Shown one piece after another: positions 44,301 through 52,431 of a stretch of 64,000 bases of DNA (the first letter of the stretch is position 1; every line of letters begins with the position of its first letter). This DNA comes from Nocardia blacklockiae. Its GTDB lineage: Bacteria > Actinomycetota > Actinomycetes > Mycobacteriales > Mycobacteriaceae. The stretch spans positions 116,729-180,728 of the forward strand of contig NZ_JADLRJ010000014.1 in assembly GCF_015477355.1 (NCBI RefSeq). The letters run 5' to 3'. The translations under genes were made by a program, and so were the position numbers. The notes beneath the pieces were generated by a model. It was not told the DNA's origin. It searched no databases and was given only the letters and a program-made list of their open reading frames with translations.

Positions 44301-47300
44301 CGGCCATCCGGTGCAGCGGGTCGTCGCCGGGCTTGAGCGCGCCGATCTGCAGCCCGGTCAGGCGCATCACCAGGTTGTGGTCGTCGTCGAGCAGGTCGAC
44401 GTCCGCGCGCAGCCGGGCGTGCGCGCTGCGCCGCGCGACCACGGTGATCCGCTCGGGCAATTCGGCGAGCAGCCGCACCGCGGCCACCCCGACCGGCACC
44501 ATCACGCCCTCGTCGATGCGCTCGTCGGCGAACAGCAGCGCGGCGCTCTGCATGGCGGCGTCGACCACCGCCGGGTGCGCCAGGTGGCCGGAGTCCGCGG
44601 CGATCGAGCCGTCGACCGTCGCGACCACGGTGTCCTTGCCGACCCGCACCGACGTGACGCGCCGGAACGACGGCCCGTACTGCAGGCCCGCGGCGGCCAG
44701 GCCGGAGTAGAACATCTCGGGATCGACGTCGAGGCCGACGTCGATGGTGGGCACGGTGGCCTTGGTCTGCTCGTGGCTTCCGGTCAGCGCCCGCCCGGAG
44801 GCGTGCAGGGTCCAGGCCGTGCCGGTGGCGCTGCGCGAGCGGATGCTGAACCGGTTGCTGGTCTCCTCGATCGTGATCGCCATCAGCGGCACGTCGGGCG
44901 CGCCCATGATGAGCGGCGCCACGAACCGGACCTGTTCCACCGCAACGCGTTTGACGCCGAGCTGGGTGGCGGCGGCGCTGAGCGCGGCATCGAGGTACCC
45001 GGCGCCCGGCATGATGCGGATCCCGTTGACCACGTGGTCGGCCAGCCACGGCAGCACCTCGCTGCCGACCTGGAGCAGCCAGTTCGGCCGTCCCTCCACG
45101 TCCGGGTCGCCGAGCATGGCGTAGGTGCCGGGCGAACCGAGCCGGGCCTGCTCGAACAGCGGCAGCGGCGCGTGCAGCCGGGTGCGCTGCCAGGGGTAGC
45201 GCGGGACCGGCACGTGCGGGGTGGCCGCGCGCTCGGCCGGGAACAGGAAGTCGCGGTCGAGCACGCCGGCGGCGTGCAGGCCGATCAGGGTGCGGCGGAT
45301 GCTCTCCGGATCGGTCTGGTCGCGGTCCAGCGTGGGCACCGTGGTGCCGGTGACGTCCGCGCCCAGCAGCGCCTCGCGCACGTTGCCCGACAGCACCGGA
45401 TGCGGGCCTACCTCCAGGAACACCCGGCTGCCCGCGCCGATCAATTCGGTGATCGCGGAGGCGAACCGCACCGGCTGCCGGACATTGGCGCACCAGTAGT
45501 CGCCGTCCCAGTCGCCCTCGCTGACCCGGCCGCCGGTCACCGTGGAGTACAGCGGCACGGTCGGCATCCGCGGCGTGAGCCCCGCCAGCGCGGTGCGCAG
45601 CTCGTCGAGGATCGGGTCCATCAAACGGCTGTGGTAGGGCACCTCCACCTTCAGGCGGCGCGCGAAAACACCGTCCTGAGTGAGCTTTTCGGCGATCTCG
45701 TCGAGGCGGCCCTCGTCGCCGGAGAGCGTGACGCCGCTCGCGCTGTTGATCGCCGCGACGTCCACGCTCGGATCACCGGCGACCAGATCCTGCGCCTGGT
45801 CGGGGGTCAGGCCGACCGCGAGCATGCCGCCCGTTCCGGCCGTGGTCGCCTGCAACCGGGCCCGGTGATACGCCACCAGCACCGCGTCCGACAGCGACAG
45901 CATCCCGCTCACATACGCCGCCGACACCTCGCCGACGCTGTGCCCGACGATCGCCGCGGGCCTGATCCCGTACTGCTCGAACTCGCGAACCAGGCCGACC
46001 TGCACCAGGAAGTTGGCCGGCTGGGCGACCGCGGTGGTGGTCACCCGCGACTCCTCCTCCGGCCGCAGTAGTTCCTCGATGATCGACCAGCCCGCCAGCG
46101 CCTGGAACTCCCGATCGATCTCCTTCGCCGTCTCGGCGAAAACGCCTCCGGCGGTGAGCAGTTCGCGGCCCATGTTCCAGCGCTGCGGACCCATGCCGGA
46201 GAAGACGAACACCGGCTCGGCGGCGCGCGAGACGATGGTGCGCGCCGCGTCGCGGCCCTCGCCGCTCGCGTACTGCCGCAGCTCCCGAACCAGGTCCTCG
46301 GTGTCGTCGACGAGCACGCCGGTGCGGAAGTTGTGGTGCGCCATCCGGGTCCACGCCGCCTCGGCGAGATGGTCGGGGTCGGCGCCCGCGCTGATCAGGT
46401 CGGCGAAGCGGCCGGCCAACGCGCGCGCGGCGCCGGTGCTGCGGCCCGAGATCGGCAGGATGCCGAAGTGCCGCCGCGACTCGGGCGCGGGCGCCGGTTC
46501 GGCGCGGTACTCCTGCAGGATCGCGTGCGCGTTGGTGCCGCCGTAGCCGAAACCGTTGACGGCGATGGTCATTTCGGGCGCGCCGGGCGCCAGCGGCTCA
46601 GCCTCGGTCTGGATGTGCAGACCCAGTTCGTCGAACGGGATGTCCGGGTTCGGCTTGTCCAGCCAGCCCTGCGGAGGCAGCGTCCGGTGGTGCACGGCCA
46701 GCGCGGCCTTGATCACGCTGGCGACACCCGCGGCGGCCTCGGTGTGGCCGATCGTCGCCTTCACCGAGCCGACGCCGATGGTGCCGCTGCGCCCCGACGG
46801 CGCGCCGAACACGCGGCCCAGCGCGCGCAGTTCGACCGGGTCGCCGACCAGGGTGCCGGTGCCGTGCGCCTCCAGGTAGGTGATCGAATCGGGCGCCAGA
46901 CCCGCACGGGCACAGACCGATTGGGCCAGCGCGGCCTGCGAGTCGACGTTCGGGACGGTGATCGCGGTGGTGCGGCCGTCCTGGTTGGAGCCGGTGCCCT
47001 TGACCACCGCGTAGATGCGGTCGCCGTCGCGCACCGCGTCGTCGAGCTTCTTCAGCACCACCATGCCCGCGCCCTCGCCGCGCCCGTAGCCGTCGGCGGC
47101 GGCGTCGAAGGACTTGCAGCGGCCGTCGGCGGCCAGGAAGCTGCCCTTGCACATGAGCACGAACGTCTCCGGCTGCAGCATCACGTTCACGCCGCCCGCC
47201 AGCGCCACGTCGCAGTCGCCGTTCTCGAGGCCCTGGCACGCCAGGTGGAACGACACCAGCGACGACGAGCACGCCGTGTCGACGGTAATCGCGGGCCCGA

Positions 47301-47799
47301 CGAGGTTGAGCGCGTAGGCGATTCGGTTCGACAGCATCGTGTAGGACGCGCTGGCCGGGGTGTGCATGTCGGTGTGGAACAGTGCCGGGCCGACCACGCC
47401 GATGACCGACTGGTCCACCACGAACCCGCCGACGTAGACGCCGACCGAGCCGCCGGCCGCGCGCCCCGCCATCCCGGCGTCGTCGAGGGCCTCCCAGGTC
47501 ACCTCGAGCATCAGGCGCTGCTGCGGGTCCAGTACGGTCGCCTCGCGCGGGGAGATGCCGAAGAAGTCGGGATCGAATTCCCACGGGTCGATCGTCATGA
47601 ACGCGCCGCGCTTGGTGTAGGCGCGGCCCGGAGTCCGCGGCTCCGGGTCGTAGTAGCGACGGTAGTCCCACCGGTCCGCGGGAATGTCGACGACACCGTC
47701 GCGCTTGTCGACAACGAAATCCCAGAAGGTATCGGGAGAGTCGATTCCCCCCGCAAACCGACAACCGATACCCACGATTGCAATATCCGACACGCACAT
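41326..47799 (-). CDS. Highly reducing type I polyketide synthase (Pks2/Mas-like), KS-AT-DH-ER-KR-ACP
   Basis: A 2157-residue iterative-type PKS. KS about 5-430 (DTACSSS near 175, HGTGT near 312, GHTEAA near 350). AT about 530-820 (FSGMGPQRWN, GHSVGE with Ser near 621, VPYHS near 722). DH about 890-1110 (DHVVNGIRIMPG with His near 922, HPAVVDAAMQ). A structural region about 1150-1400. ER about 1430-1720 (HGAAGGVGTAAIQVAKAHG). KR about 1745-1960 (GGFGGFG, YSSGGS, Tyr near 1896). ACP about 2030-2100 (GLDSLMAVEL), then a Gly/Ser/Ala tail. No thioesterase, which fits release by PapA. Length and order match mycobacterial Pks2 and Mas, which make fully reduced, often methyl-branched acids. Confidence 0.95.
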   Translation of the reverse strand: MCVSDIAIVGIGCRFAGGIDSPDTFWDFVVDKRDGVVDIPADRWDYRRYYDPEPRTPGRAYTKRGAFMTIDPWEFDPDFFGISPREATVLDPQQRLMLEVTWEALDDAGMAGRAAGGSVGVYVGGFVVDQSVIGVVGPALFHTDMHTPASASYTMLSNRIAYALNLVGPAITVDTACSSSLVSFHLACQGLENGDCDVALAGGVNVMLQPETFVLMCKGSFLAADGRCKSFDAAADGYGRGEGAGMVVLKKLDDAVRDGDRIYAVVKGTGSNQDGRTTAITVPNVDSQAALAQSVCARAGLAPDSITYLEAHGTGTLVGDPVELRALGRVFGAPSGRSGTIGVGSVKATIGHTEAAAGVASVIKAALAVHHRTLPPQGWLDKPNPDIPFDELGLHIQTEAEPLAPGAPEMTIAVNGFGYGGTNAHAILQEYRAEPAPAPESRRHFGILPISGRSTGAARALAGRFADLISAGADPDHLAEAAWTRMAHHNFRTGVLVDDTEDLVRELRQYASGEGRDAARTIVSRAAEPVFVFSGMGPQRWNMGRELLTAGGVFAETAKEIDREFQALAGWSIIEELLRPEEESRVTTTAVAQPANFLVQVGLVREFEQYGIRPAAIVGHSVGEVSAAYVSGMLSLSDAVLVAYHRARLQATTAGTGGMLAVGLTPDQAQDLVAGDPSVDVAAINSASGVTLSGDEGRLDEIAEKLTQDGVFARRLKVEVPYHSRLMDPILDELRTALAGLTPRMPTVPLYSTVTGGRVSEGDWDGDYWCANVRQPVRFASAITELIGAGSRVFLEVGPHPVLSGNVREALLGADVTGTTVPTLDRDQTDPESIRRTLIGLHAAGVLDRDFLFPAERAATPHVPVPRYPWQRTRLHAPLPLFEQARLGSPGTYAMLGDPDVEGRPNWLLQVGSEVLPWLADHVVNGIRIMPGAGYLDAALSAAATQLGVKRVAVEQVRFVAPLIMGAPDVPLMAITIEETSNRFSIRSRSATGTAWTLHASGRALTGSHEQTKATVPTIDVGLDVDPEMFYSGLAAAGLQYGPSFRRVTSVRVGKDTVVATVDGSIAADSGHLAHPAVVDAAMQSAALLFADERIDEGVMVPVGVAAVRLLAELPERITVVARRSAHARLRADVDLLDDDHNLVMRLTGLQIGALKPGDDPLHRMADFYYGDTMEQRDPVDPAALRDAGTASIVVVALGNSGRAGELAAALPGSRLYLADPSDPELEAGLVANLAAAKADDTQRVHVCLVAGDTADDLGALWTLKRLAVAVDEFANPPVEGESPQSVFGDGSVHATLVTERAFSLPESPIPPDTGQAALAGARRVLLNEQTPLRWRLIDVEPETPIADLVAELAVPGAFSLDNSDEVLLRDGVRWVPVVTKPLPDRLEALDTAAPLTDPEANFTLELPRTRLLSALAWRECPRRAPEPGEIEVRMQVIGLNYKDPLKVIGLLGERELAPTYFGTVPGMEGVGTVVRVGADVTDVAVGDLVAVAAKGMMRRYAIVDRQLAVVLPPDADPGYCTSTIAFGTAEYGLLDLARLEPGETVLIHGAAGGVGTAAIQVAKAHGARIIGTASTEERRAHVLSLGADHALNSRSLNFVDDVLELTGGQGVEVVLSSAPGEILRQNFNAVAEFGRIVEVGKADIYTGGVLELANFDKNVAYYSMDLDRLVAVRPQRLANLLQRVYEKVSDGTYQPLPYRMFETHEVGKAFEETIRSTGLTRIALRIDSPEPPVRPYLPDVEIRGDATYLVTGGFGGFGLATGRWLTLRGARRLVLLGRGGATTEEARRQLEAWRTVGVEVIEERVDVTDREAVAAMVARVHSPEHPLRGVFHAAGAVADNRISKLEHEQLAKVYLPKVHGARAVHDAVEAAGIELDMFVLYSSGGSMYGIYGQFSYCAANVAVEQLAEQWARAGERALTIGWGHLSGATGGMAADETAVKYLDLVGFGPIDMSDATAYMEQTLRLGATRAAIIPTDWAKLTGTFPQLTRTGRTVALAQASAKDTSELAQLHAELAAMEEHKRGPFVARKMAEELAVVMGVPVESIDMTVPVPELGLDSLMAVELGARVTKTLGIDLMSLQMGRSFSLEQAGPKVAELILAHEPGQAQAVPAVTGLAEPAAEGAASNGSGGNGSATNGGGSNGAQGAVAGAVATTVG

Positions 47800-47856
47800 C
47801 CTCCCGGACTCGGGTGTTTGTGATCGCCGTTCGGTGCGGCGATTCGTTGGATGGAG

Positions 47857-47916
47857 GTCACGCCGTTGACCCTGATCGGGGTCAGCATGGCCGAGAAACC
47901 AGGCAGTCGGCGTGAC
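47857..47916. promoter_or_regulatory. Nested inverted repeats in the pks-mmpL divergent promoter region
   Basis: Outer arms GTCACGCCG (47857-47865) and CGGCGTGAC (47908-47916) are perfect over 9 bp. Inside lies TGACCC (47867-47872) and GGGTCA (47879-47884), perfect over 6 bp with centre TGATCG. They sit 58-117 bp upstream of the PKS start and about 145-200 bp from mmpL. They may be operators for shared control or a leader stem-loop. Confidence 0.55.
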
Positions 47917-48059
47917 TCCTTCGAGATCTTTGTAAACATCGCTGAATCCGGTTGTCCCGGACTGTGATGTCCCCTAACGGAATTTCGCGATCGCCCACGC
48001 GGCGCGCGCCCGGTCCTATGGTTTGCTCGGGGTCGCACGAGCACAGAGAGGGAGCGGGT

Positions 48060-50324
48060 TTGTTCGCCGAGTTCACGCGCTGGGCAGAAACGGTGGTGCG
48101 GCGGCGGTTCACGGTGCTGGGCGTGACGGTGCTCGCGCTGCTCGCGCTGGGCGCCTACGGCCTCGGGCTGGGCGAGCACCTGAGTTCCAGCGGCTGGGAC
48201 GACCCGACCTCGGAATCGGCGCAGGCCGCGCGGCTGAAGGACCAGGTCTTCGGCCACGACCACAGCGCGGACGTGATCCTGCTGTACCACGCGCCCGAGG
48301 GCGGCACCATCGACGATCCGGAGTTCGCGAAGACCGTCGTGGACAGCCTCGACAGCCTGCCACAGCGGTATCCGGGCGAGATCAGCAAGATCAACGGCGC
48401 GTACTGGCCGACCGAGACCGGGATGACGCTGCCCGAACTGTTCGGCTCGCCCGATCACCGGCACGCCTTCGCCTCGGTCGCCATCGCCGGGAGCAGCGAC
48501 ACCGAGATGATGCGAAACTATCGAAAGGTGCAGTCCGCCTTCGACATTCCGGGCATTCGCATGGAGGTCGCGGGCGGGCAGGCGGTCGCGGGCGCGCTCA
48601 ACGACACCATGGCCCACGACCAGCGGCGGATGGAGCTGTTCGCGATCCCGGCGGTCGCGGTGCTGCTGTTCTTCGTGTTCGGCGGGGTGGTCGCCGCCGC
48701 GCTGCCGTTGCTCATCGGTGGTCTCACGGTGCTCGGCGCGTGGGGCATCATCCGGCTGTTCACCACGGTGACCGAGGTGAATTCCTTCGTCTCCCCGGTG
48801 GTTTCGATGATCGGGCTGGGGCTGGCGATCGACTACGGGCTGTTCATCGTCAGCCGGTTCCGCGAGGAACTCGCCGACGGGCGCGACGTCCCGGAGGCCG
48901 TGCGGCGCAGCGTGTCCACCGCCGGCCGCACCGTGATCTTCTCGGCCACCATCGTGATCACCGCCGCGGCCGGAATCCTGTTGTTCCCGCAGGGTTTTCT
49001 GCGTTCGTTCGCCTACGGCTCGATGGTCACCGTGGCGCTCGCCGCGCTCACGGCCGTCACCGTCCTCCCGGCCATGCTCGCCATTCTCGGGCGGCGCGTG
49101 GATTGGTTGAGCTGGAACAGGTTTCGGCGCACGCTGCGTTCGGCTCGTGCGGGGGCGGACCCCACCGGCCCGGCCGACGCCCGAGCGCTGCCCGACCCCG
49201 CCGGATCCGACAACGCCTGGGGCCGGTTCGCCGGGTGGGTGATGAAAAGGCCGCTGGCGGTGGGCGTTCCGGTGTGCGCCGTGCTGCTTCTGCTCATCGC
49301 GCCGGTGGTGCACGTCTCCTTCGGCACCATCAGCGAGCGGTTCCTGCCGCCGGACCATCCGGCCCGGTTGGCGCAGCAGCACTTCGACGAGATCTTCCCG
49401 CTGCGCCGCATCGACCCGGTCGACCTGGTGCTCATCACCTACGACGTGCGCGACATCGATACCGTACTGGCACAGGCGAACCGCGCGCCGGGCCTGGAGG
49501 CGCCGTTCCCCGCGCTGCTGCAGCGGCCCGCGCAGTCCAACGTCTTCACCACCAACACCGTGCTCGCGCGTTCCGCCGACGCCGACGCCACCATCGACTA
49601 CCTGCGCTCGATGCCGCTGCCGAACGGCACCATGCTGCTGGTCGGCGGTCAGCCGGCGGTGGAGAAGGACAGCGTCGACGCCTTGCTGAAGCGGATGCCG
49701 CTGATGATCGCGCTGGTGTTCCTCGCCACCACGGTGCTGCTGTTCCTCACCTTCGGCTCGCTGGTGCTGCCGCTCAAGGCGGCGGTGCTCAACCTGCTCG
49801 GCCTCGGTTCCACGCTCGGCATTCTGACCTGGATCTTCGTCGAGGGCCACGGCTCCGGGGTGCTGGGTTTCACGCCGCAGCCGATCATGTCGCTGGTGCT
49901 GGTGCTGATCATCTCGGTGATCTACGGGCTCTCCACCGACTACGAGGTGTTCCTGCTCGCCCGCATCGTCGAGGCGCGCGCGGCGGGCGCGTCGACCACC
50001 GAGGCGATCCGCACGGGCATCGCGGGCACCGGCCGGATCATCACCGCGGCCGCCCTGATCCTGCTCGTCGTCACCGGCGCGTTCGCCCTGTCCGACCTGG
50101 TGATGATGCAGTACATCGCCGTCGGCATGGTGGCGGCGCTGTTCATCGACGCCACGGTGCTGCGCCTGCTCCTGGTTCCCGCGACCATGAAACTCCTCGG
50201 CGAGCTCTCGTGGTGGGCGCCCGCCTGGATGCGCCGAGCCCACCGCCGCATCCACCCGGCAGCACCCGCCCCTCCCGTCCCCGAGGTCACGCTCCGGGCG
50301 AAAGACCACGCGCCCTCGACTTGA
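48060..50324 (+). CDS. mmpL: MmpL/RND family lipid transporter
   Basis: A 754-residue RND protein from a TTG start with AGAGGGAG upstream. TM1 is near residues 15-35, and two periplasmic domains each precede a block of TM helices. The paired proton-relay motifs GLAIDYGLFIVSRFREEL (TM4) and YGLSTDYEVFLLARIVEARA (TM10) are the family Asp-Tyr pairs. MmpLs flip or export cell-envelope lipids such as acyl trehaloses. It is divergent from the PKS across a shared 260-bp region, so it is likely the exporter of the PKS-PapA product. Confidence 0.94.
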   Translation: MFAEFTRWAETVVRRRFTVLGVTVLALLALGAYGLGLGEHLSSSGWDDPTSESAQAARLKDQVFGHDHSADVILLYHAPEGGTIDDPEFAKTVVDSLDSLPQRYPGEISKINGAYWPTETGMTLPELFGSPDHRHAFASVAIAGSSDTEMMRNYRKVQSAFDIPGIRMEVAGGQAVAGALNDTMAHDQRRMELFAIPAVAVLLFFVFGGVVAAALPLLIGGLTVLGAWGIIRLFTTVTEVNSFVSPVVSMIGLGLAIDYGLFIVSRFREELADGRDVPEAVRRSVSTAGRTVIFSATIVITAAAGILLFPQGFLRSFAYGSMVTVALAALTAVTVLPAMLAILGRRVDWLSWNRFRRTLRSARAGADPTGPADARALPDPAGSDNAWGRFAGWVMKRPLAVGVPVCAVLLLLIAPVVHVSFGTISERFLPPDHPARLAQQHFDEIFPLRRIDPVDLVLITYDVRDIDTVLAQANRAPGLEAPFPALLQRPAQSNVFTTNTVLARSADADATIDYLRSMPLPNGTMLLVGGQPAVEKDSVDALLKRMPLMIALVFLATTVLLFLTFGSLVLPLKAAVLNLLGLGSTLGILTWIFVEGHGSGVLGFTPQPIMSLVLVLIISVIYGLSTDYEVFLLARIVEARAAGASTTEAIRTGIAGTGRIITAAALILLVVTGAFALSDLVMMQYIAVGMVAALFIDATVLRLLLVPATMKLLGELSWWAPAWMRRAHRRIHPAAPAPPVPEVTLRAKDHAPST

Positions 50325-50362
50325 TCCGCTCGCGCGGGTGCACGGCGGTACAGTGAGCCGCA

Positions 50363-51196
50363 ATGGATCTGGACCAGGCCGGTGGTCACGCGGCCGCGCG
50401 GGTGGCGGACGCCCGCCTGCGGCCGCGCGAACGGCTGCGGCTGGCCGCGGCGTTCTATCCGGCCCACGTGCCGGGGTATCAGCGGGCCGAGCTGACCTTC
50501 CTCCGCTGGGAGCTGGAACGCGGCGTCTTGGATCCGGTGTCCGGCAGCCCGTGGTGGCGGGCGGTCAACGATCGGCTGTTGCGCGACAAGCTCGCCGCCC
50601 GCGCACTGTGGGACGCGGGCGCGGACACGGCGGTGCCGGGCGTGCGGCGCTGGCTGGAGTTCCTGGCCGCGCCCTCCCCCGCCACCTGGTACCGCGCGCA
50701 CAATCGCAGCATCGTGACCGGATACCTCGACAACGCCCGGCTGGCCGAGGCGGAACTGCCGCCCGAGCGGTTCATGATGAACGTGACCCTCGTGCGGGTC
50801 CTGTTCGCCCACGCCCTCGCCGAACGGCCGGACCTGGCGCTCGGCCGGCTGGGCCGCGCCGCGCGGTACCTGGCCGACCCGCGCGGCGGATCGGTCCGCA
50901 TGTTCCTGGACCTGCGCAACGTGTTCCCCGAGCGATATCCCTTGCACGGCATGACGATCGACGAAGTACTCGCACGCGAAGGCCGGGTCGCCCGCACCAT
51001 CGACTACGGCCTCGTCCTACCGAAACTGTCCGACCTGTACCGCTTCGCCGCCGACCGGCTCGACGAACCACGTCTTCCCGCCTTGGCCGCGAACGACGTA
51101 TTACGTTACGCCCGAACCGATGTCGGCCGCGACATGCTCCGCCCCGACCCTCTCAGCCGCTGGGCCGCCGCCCTCACCGGTGCGCGCACCCGCTGA
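50363..51196 (+). CDS. Hypothetical protein downstream of mmpL
   Basis: A 277-residue soluble, Arg-rich, helical protein (PGYQRAELTFLRWELERGVL, TVPTV-like loops absent, HGMTIDEVLAREGRVARTID). No signal peptide or catalytic motif is recognised. It starts 38 nt after mmpL and may be co-transcribed with it, so a link to the lipid product is possible but unproven. Confidence 0.65.
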   Translation: MDLDQAGGHAAARVADARLRPRERLRLAAAFYPAHVPGYQRAELTFLRWELERGVLDPVSGSPWWRAVNDRLLRDKLAARALWDAGADTAVPGVRRWLEFLAAPSPATWYRAHNRSIVTGYLDNARLAEAELPPERFMMNVTLVRVLFAHALAERPDLALGRLGRAARYLADPRGGSVRMFLDLRNVFPERYPLHGMTIDEVLAREGRVARTIDYGLVLPKLSDLYRFAADRLDEPRLPALAANDVLRYARTDVGRDMLRPDPLSRWAAALTGARTR

Positions 51197-51256
51197 CGCG
51201 CACGCCGGATCCGGGCAACTCGGCTACTCCCGCCCGCTTTCTACGCGCCCGCGCAC

Positions 51257-52321
51257 TCACACCCCCAATTCGGCCGCCGCCAGCGCGGTCCCCTCCAACC
51301 TCGCCCGAATCTTCGCGAAGGCGATCTCGCGGGAGGTGGAGGTGTCGTCGGCGAAGGGGGCGAAACCACAGTCGTCGCAGGTGCCCAGGCGGTCCACCGG
51401 CAGGTAACGGGCGGCGGTGAGGACTCGGTCGCGAACCTCCTCCGCGGTTTCCACCCGCGGGTCGATGGGGTCGGTGACGCCCACGAAGATTCGAGCGCCG
51501 GCGGGCAGGTGCTCGGCGATGACGCTCAGCACCTTGTCCGGATCGGGCTCGCTGGCCAGTTGCACATAGAAGGCGCCGGCCTTCAGCTGCAACAGTTTCG
51601 GCAGCAGCGCCGCGTAGTCCACGTCGAGGCTGTGGGTGGAGTCCTGGTCGCCGCCCGGGCAGGTGTGCACCCCGATCCGCGCGCGCTCCTCCTCGGAGAA
51701 GCGTTGCAGCACAAGGTTGTTCAACTCGATGAAGCTGTCCAGCACGCCGCCGCTGGGATCCAGTTTCAGCGACAGCCGACCCTCGGTGAAGTCCAGCTGG
51801 ACCGTGTGCGCGCCCGCGTCGAGGCAGCCGCGGATGTCCCGCTCGGCCTCGTCGGCCAGATCCGCCAGGAACCGCTCGCGCGGGTAGCCCTCGATCCCCT
51901 CGGCCGGATACAGCAGGCTCAGCGCCGACGGCGCGATCACCGCCTGCTTCACCGGCACCTTCGAATGTTTCTGCGCGGCAAGCAGATAACTCACCGCGAA
52001 GGCCTGATAACGAAACGGCCCCGCGGTGAGGCGGGGCAGCTGCCGCTGGTGGCCGTCGGCGAACGGGATGACCGCGCCGTCGGGCGCCAGCCCGGGCAGC
52101 CCGGTGATCGGATAGGTGGCGAAGCTCGGCTTGGCCTGCTCGCCGTCGGTCACCACGGGCGAACCGAGGGCGGACAGGGCGGCGAGGGTGTCGGCCACCG
52201 CCCGCTCCTGCCGGGCGGCCAGGGCCGCCGCGTCGAGCGCGCCGGATTCGTATGCCGCCAATGCCTCGAGCAGATCGGCGGGACGGGGAATGCTGCCGAT
52301 GGGTTCGGTCGGAATACTCAC
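51257..52321 (-). CDS. MetE-like cobalamin-independent methyltransferase domain protein
   Basis: A 354-residue single-domain protein of the UROD/MetE superfamily, from a GTG. IGSIPRPADLLEALAAYESG is the typical start, VHTCPGGDQDSTHS carries a His and a Cys, and LGTCDDCGFAPF provides further Cys for zinc. Full-length MetE has two barrels of about 380 residues; this has only the catalytic C-terminal type, as in archaeal and actinobacterial short MetE proteins. It probably transfers a methyl group to a thiol; the donor is unknown. Confidence 0.85.
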   Translation of the reverse strand: MSIPTEPIGSIPRPADLLEALAAYESGALDAAALAARQERAVADTLAALSALGSPVVTDGEQAKPSFATYPITGLPGLAPDGAVIPFADGHQRQLPRLTAGPFRYQAFAVSYLLAAQKHSKVPVKQAVIAPSALSLLYPAEGIEGYPRERFLADLADEAERDIRGCLDAGAHTVQLDFTEGRLSLKLDPSGGVLDSFIELNNLVLQRFSEEERARIGVHTCPGGDQDSTHSLDVDYAALLPKLLQLKAGAFYVQLASEPDPDKVLSVIAEHLPAGARIFVGVTDPIDPRVETAEEVRDRVLTAARYLPVDRLGTCDDCGFAPFADDTSTSREIAFAKIRARLEGTALAAAELGV

Positions 52322-52431
52322 TCCGCGAGTGTAGGGTCCGCGACCGCCGCACCGGACCGGAATCGATTGCCCCGGTGGCACATTCACAGCAAGATCGTTG
52401 CCTCGGCGAACTTTTCCGCCGCGCCGCCGAG

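Noticed and set aside
41227-46071. A 1614-codon open frame antisense to the PKS
   Set aside because: The PKS frame has all catalytic motifs; the antisense product is a His/Gln/Arg-rich repeat typical of shadows opposite high-GC genes.
47595-50363. A 922-codon open frame antisense to mmpL
   Set aside because: mmpL has clear RND motifs on the other strand; the antisense composition is Gly/Arg/Gln-rich with no domain.
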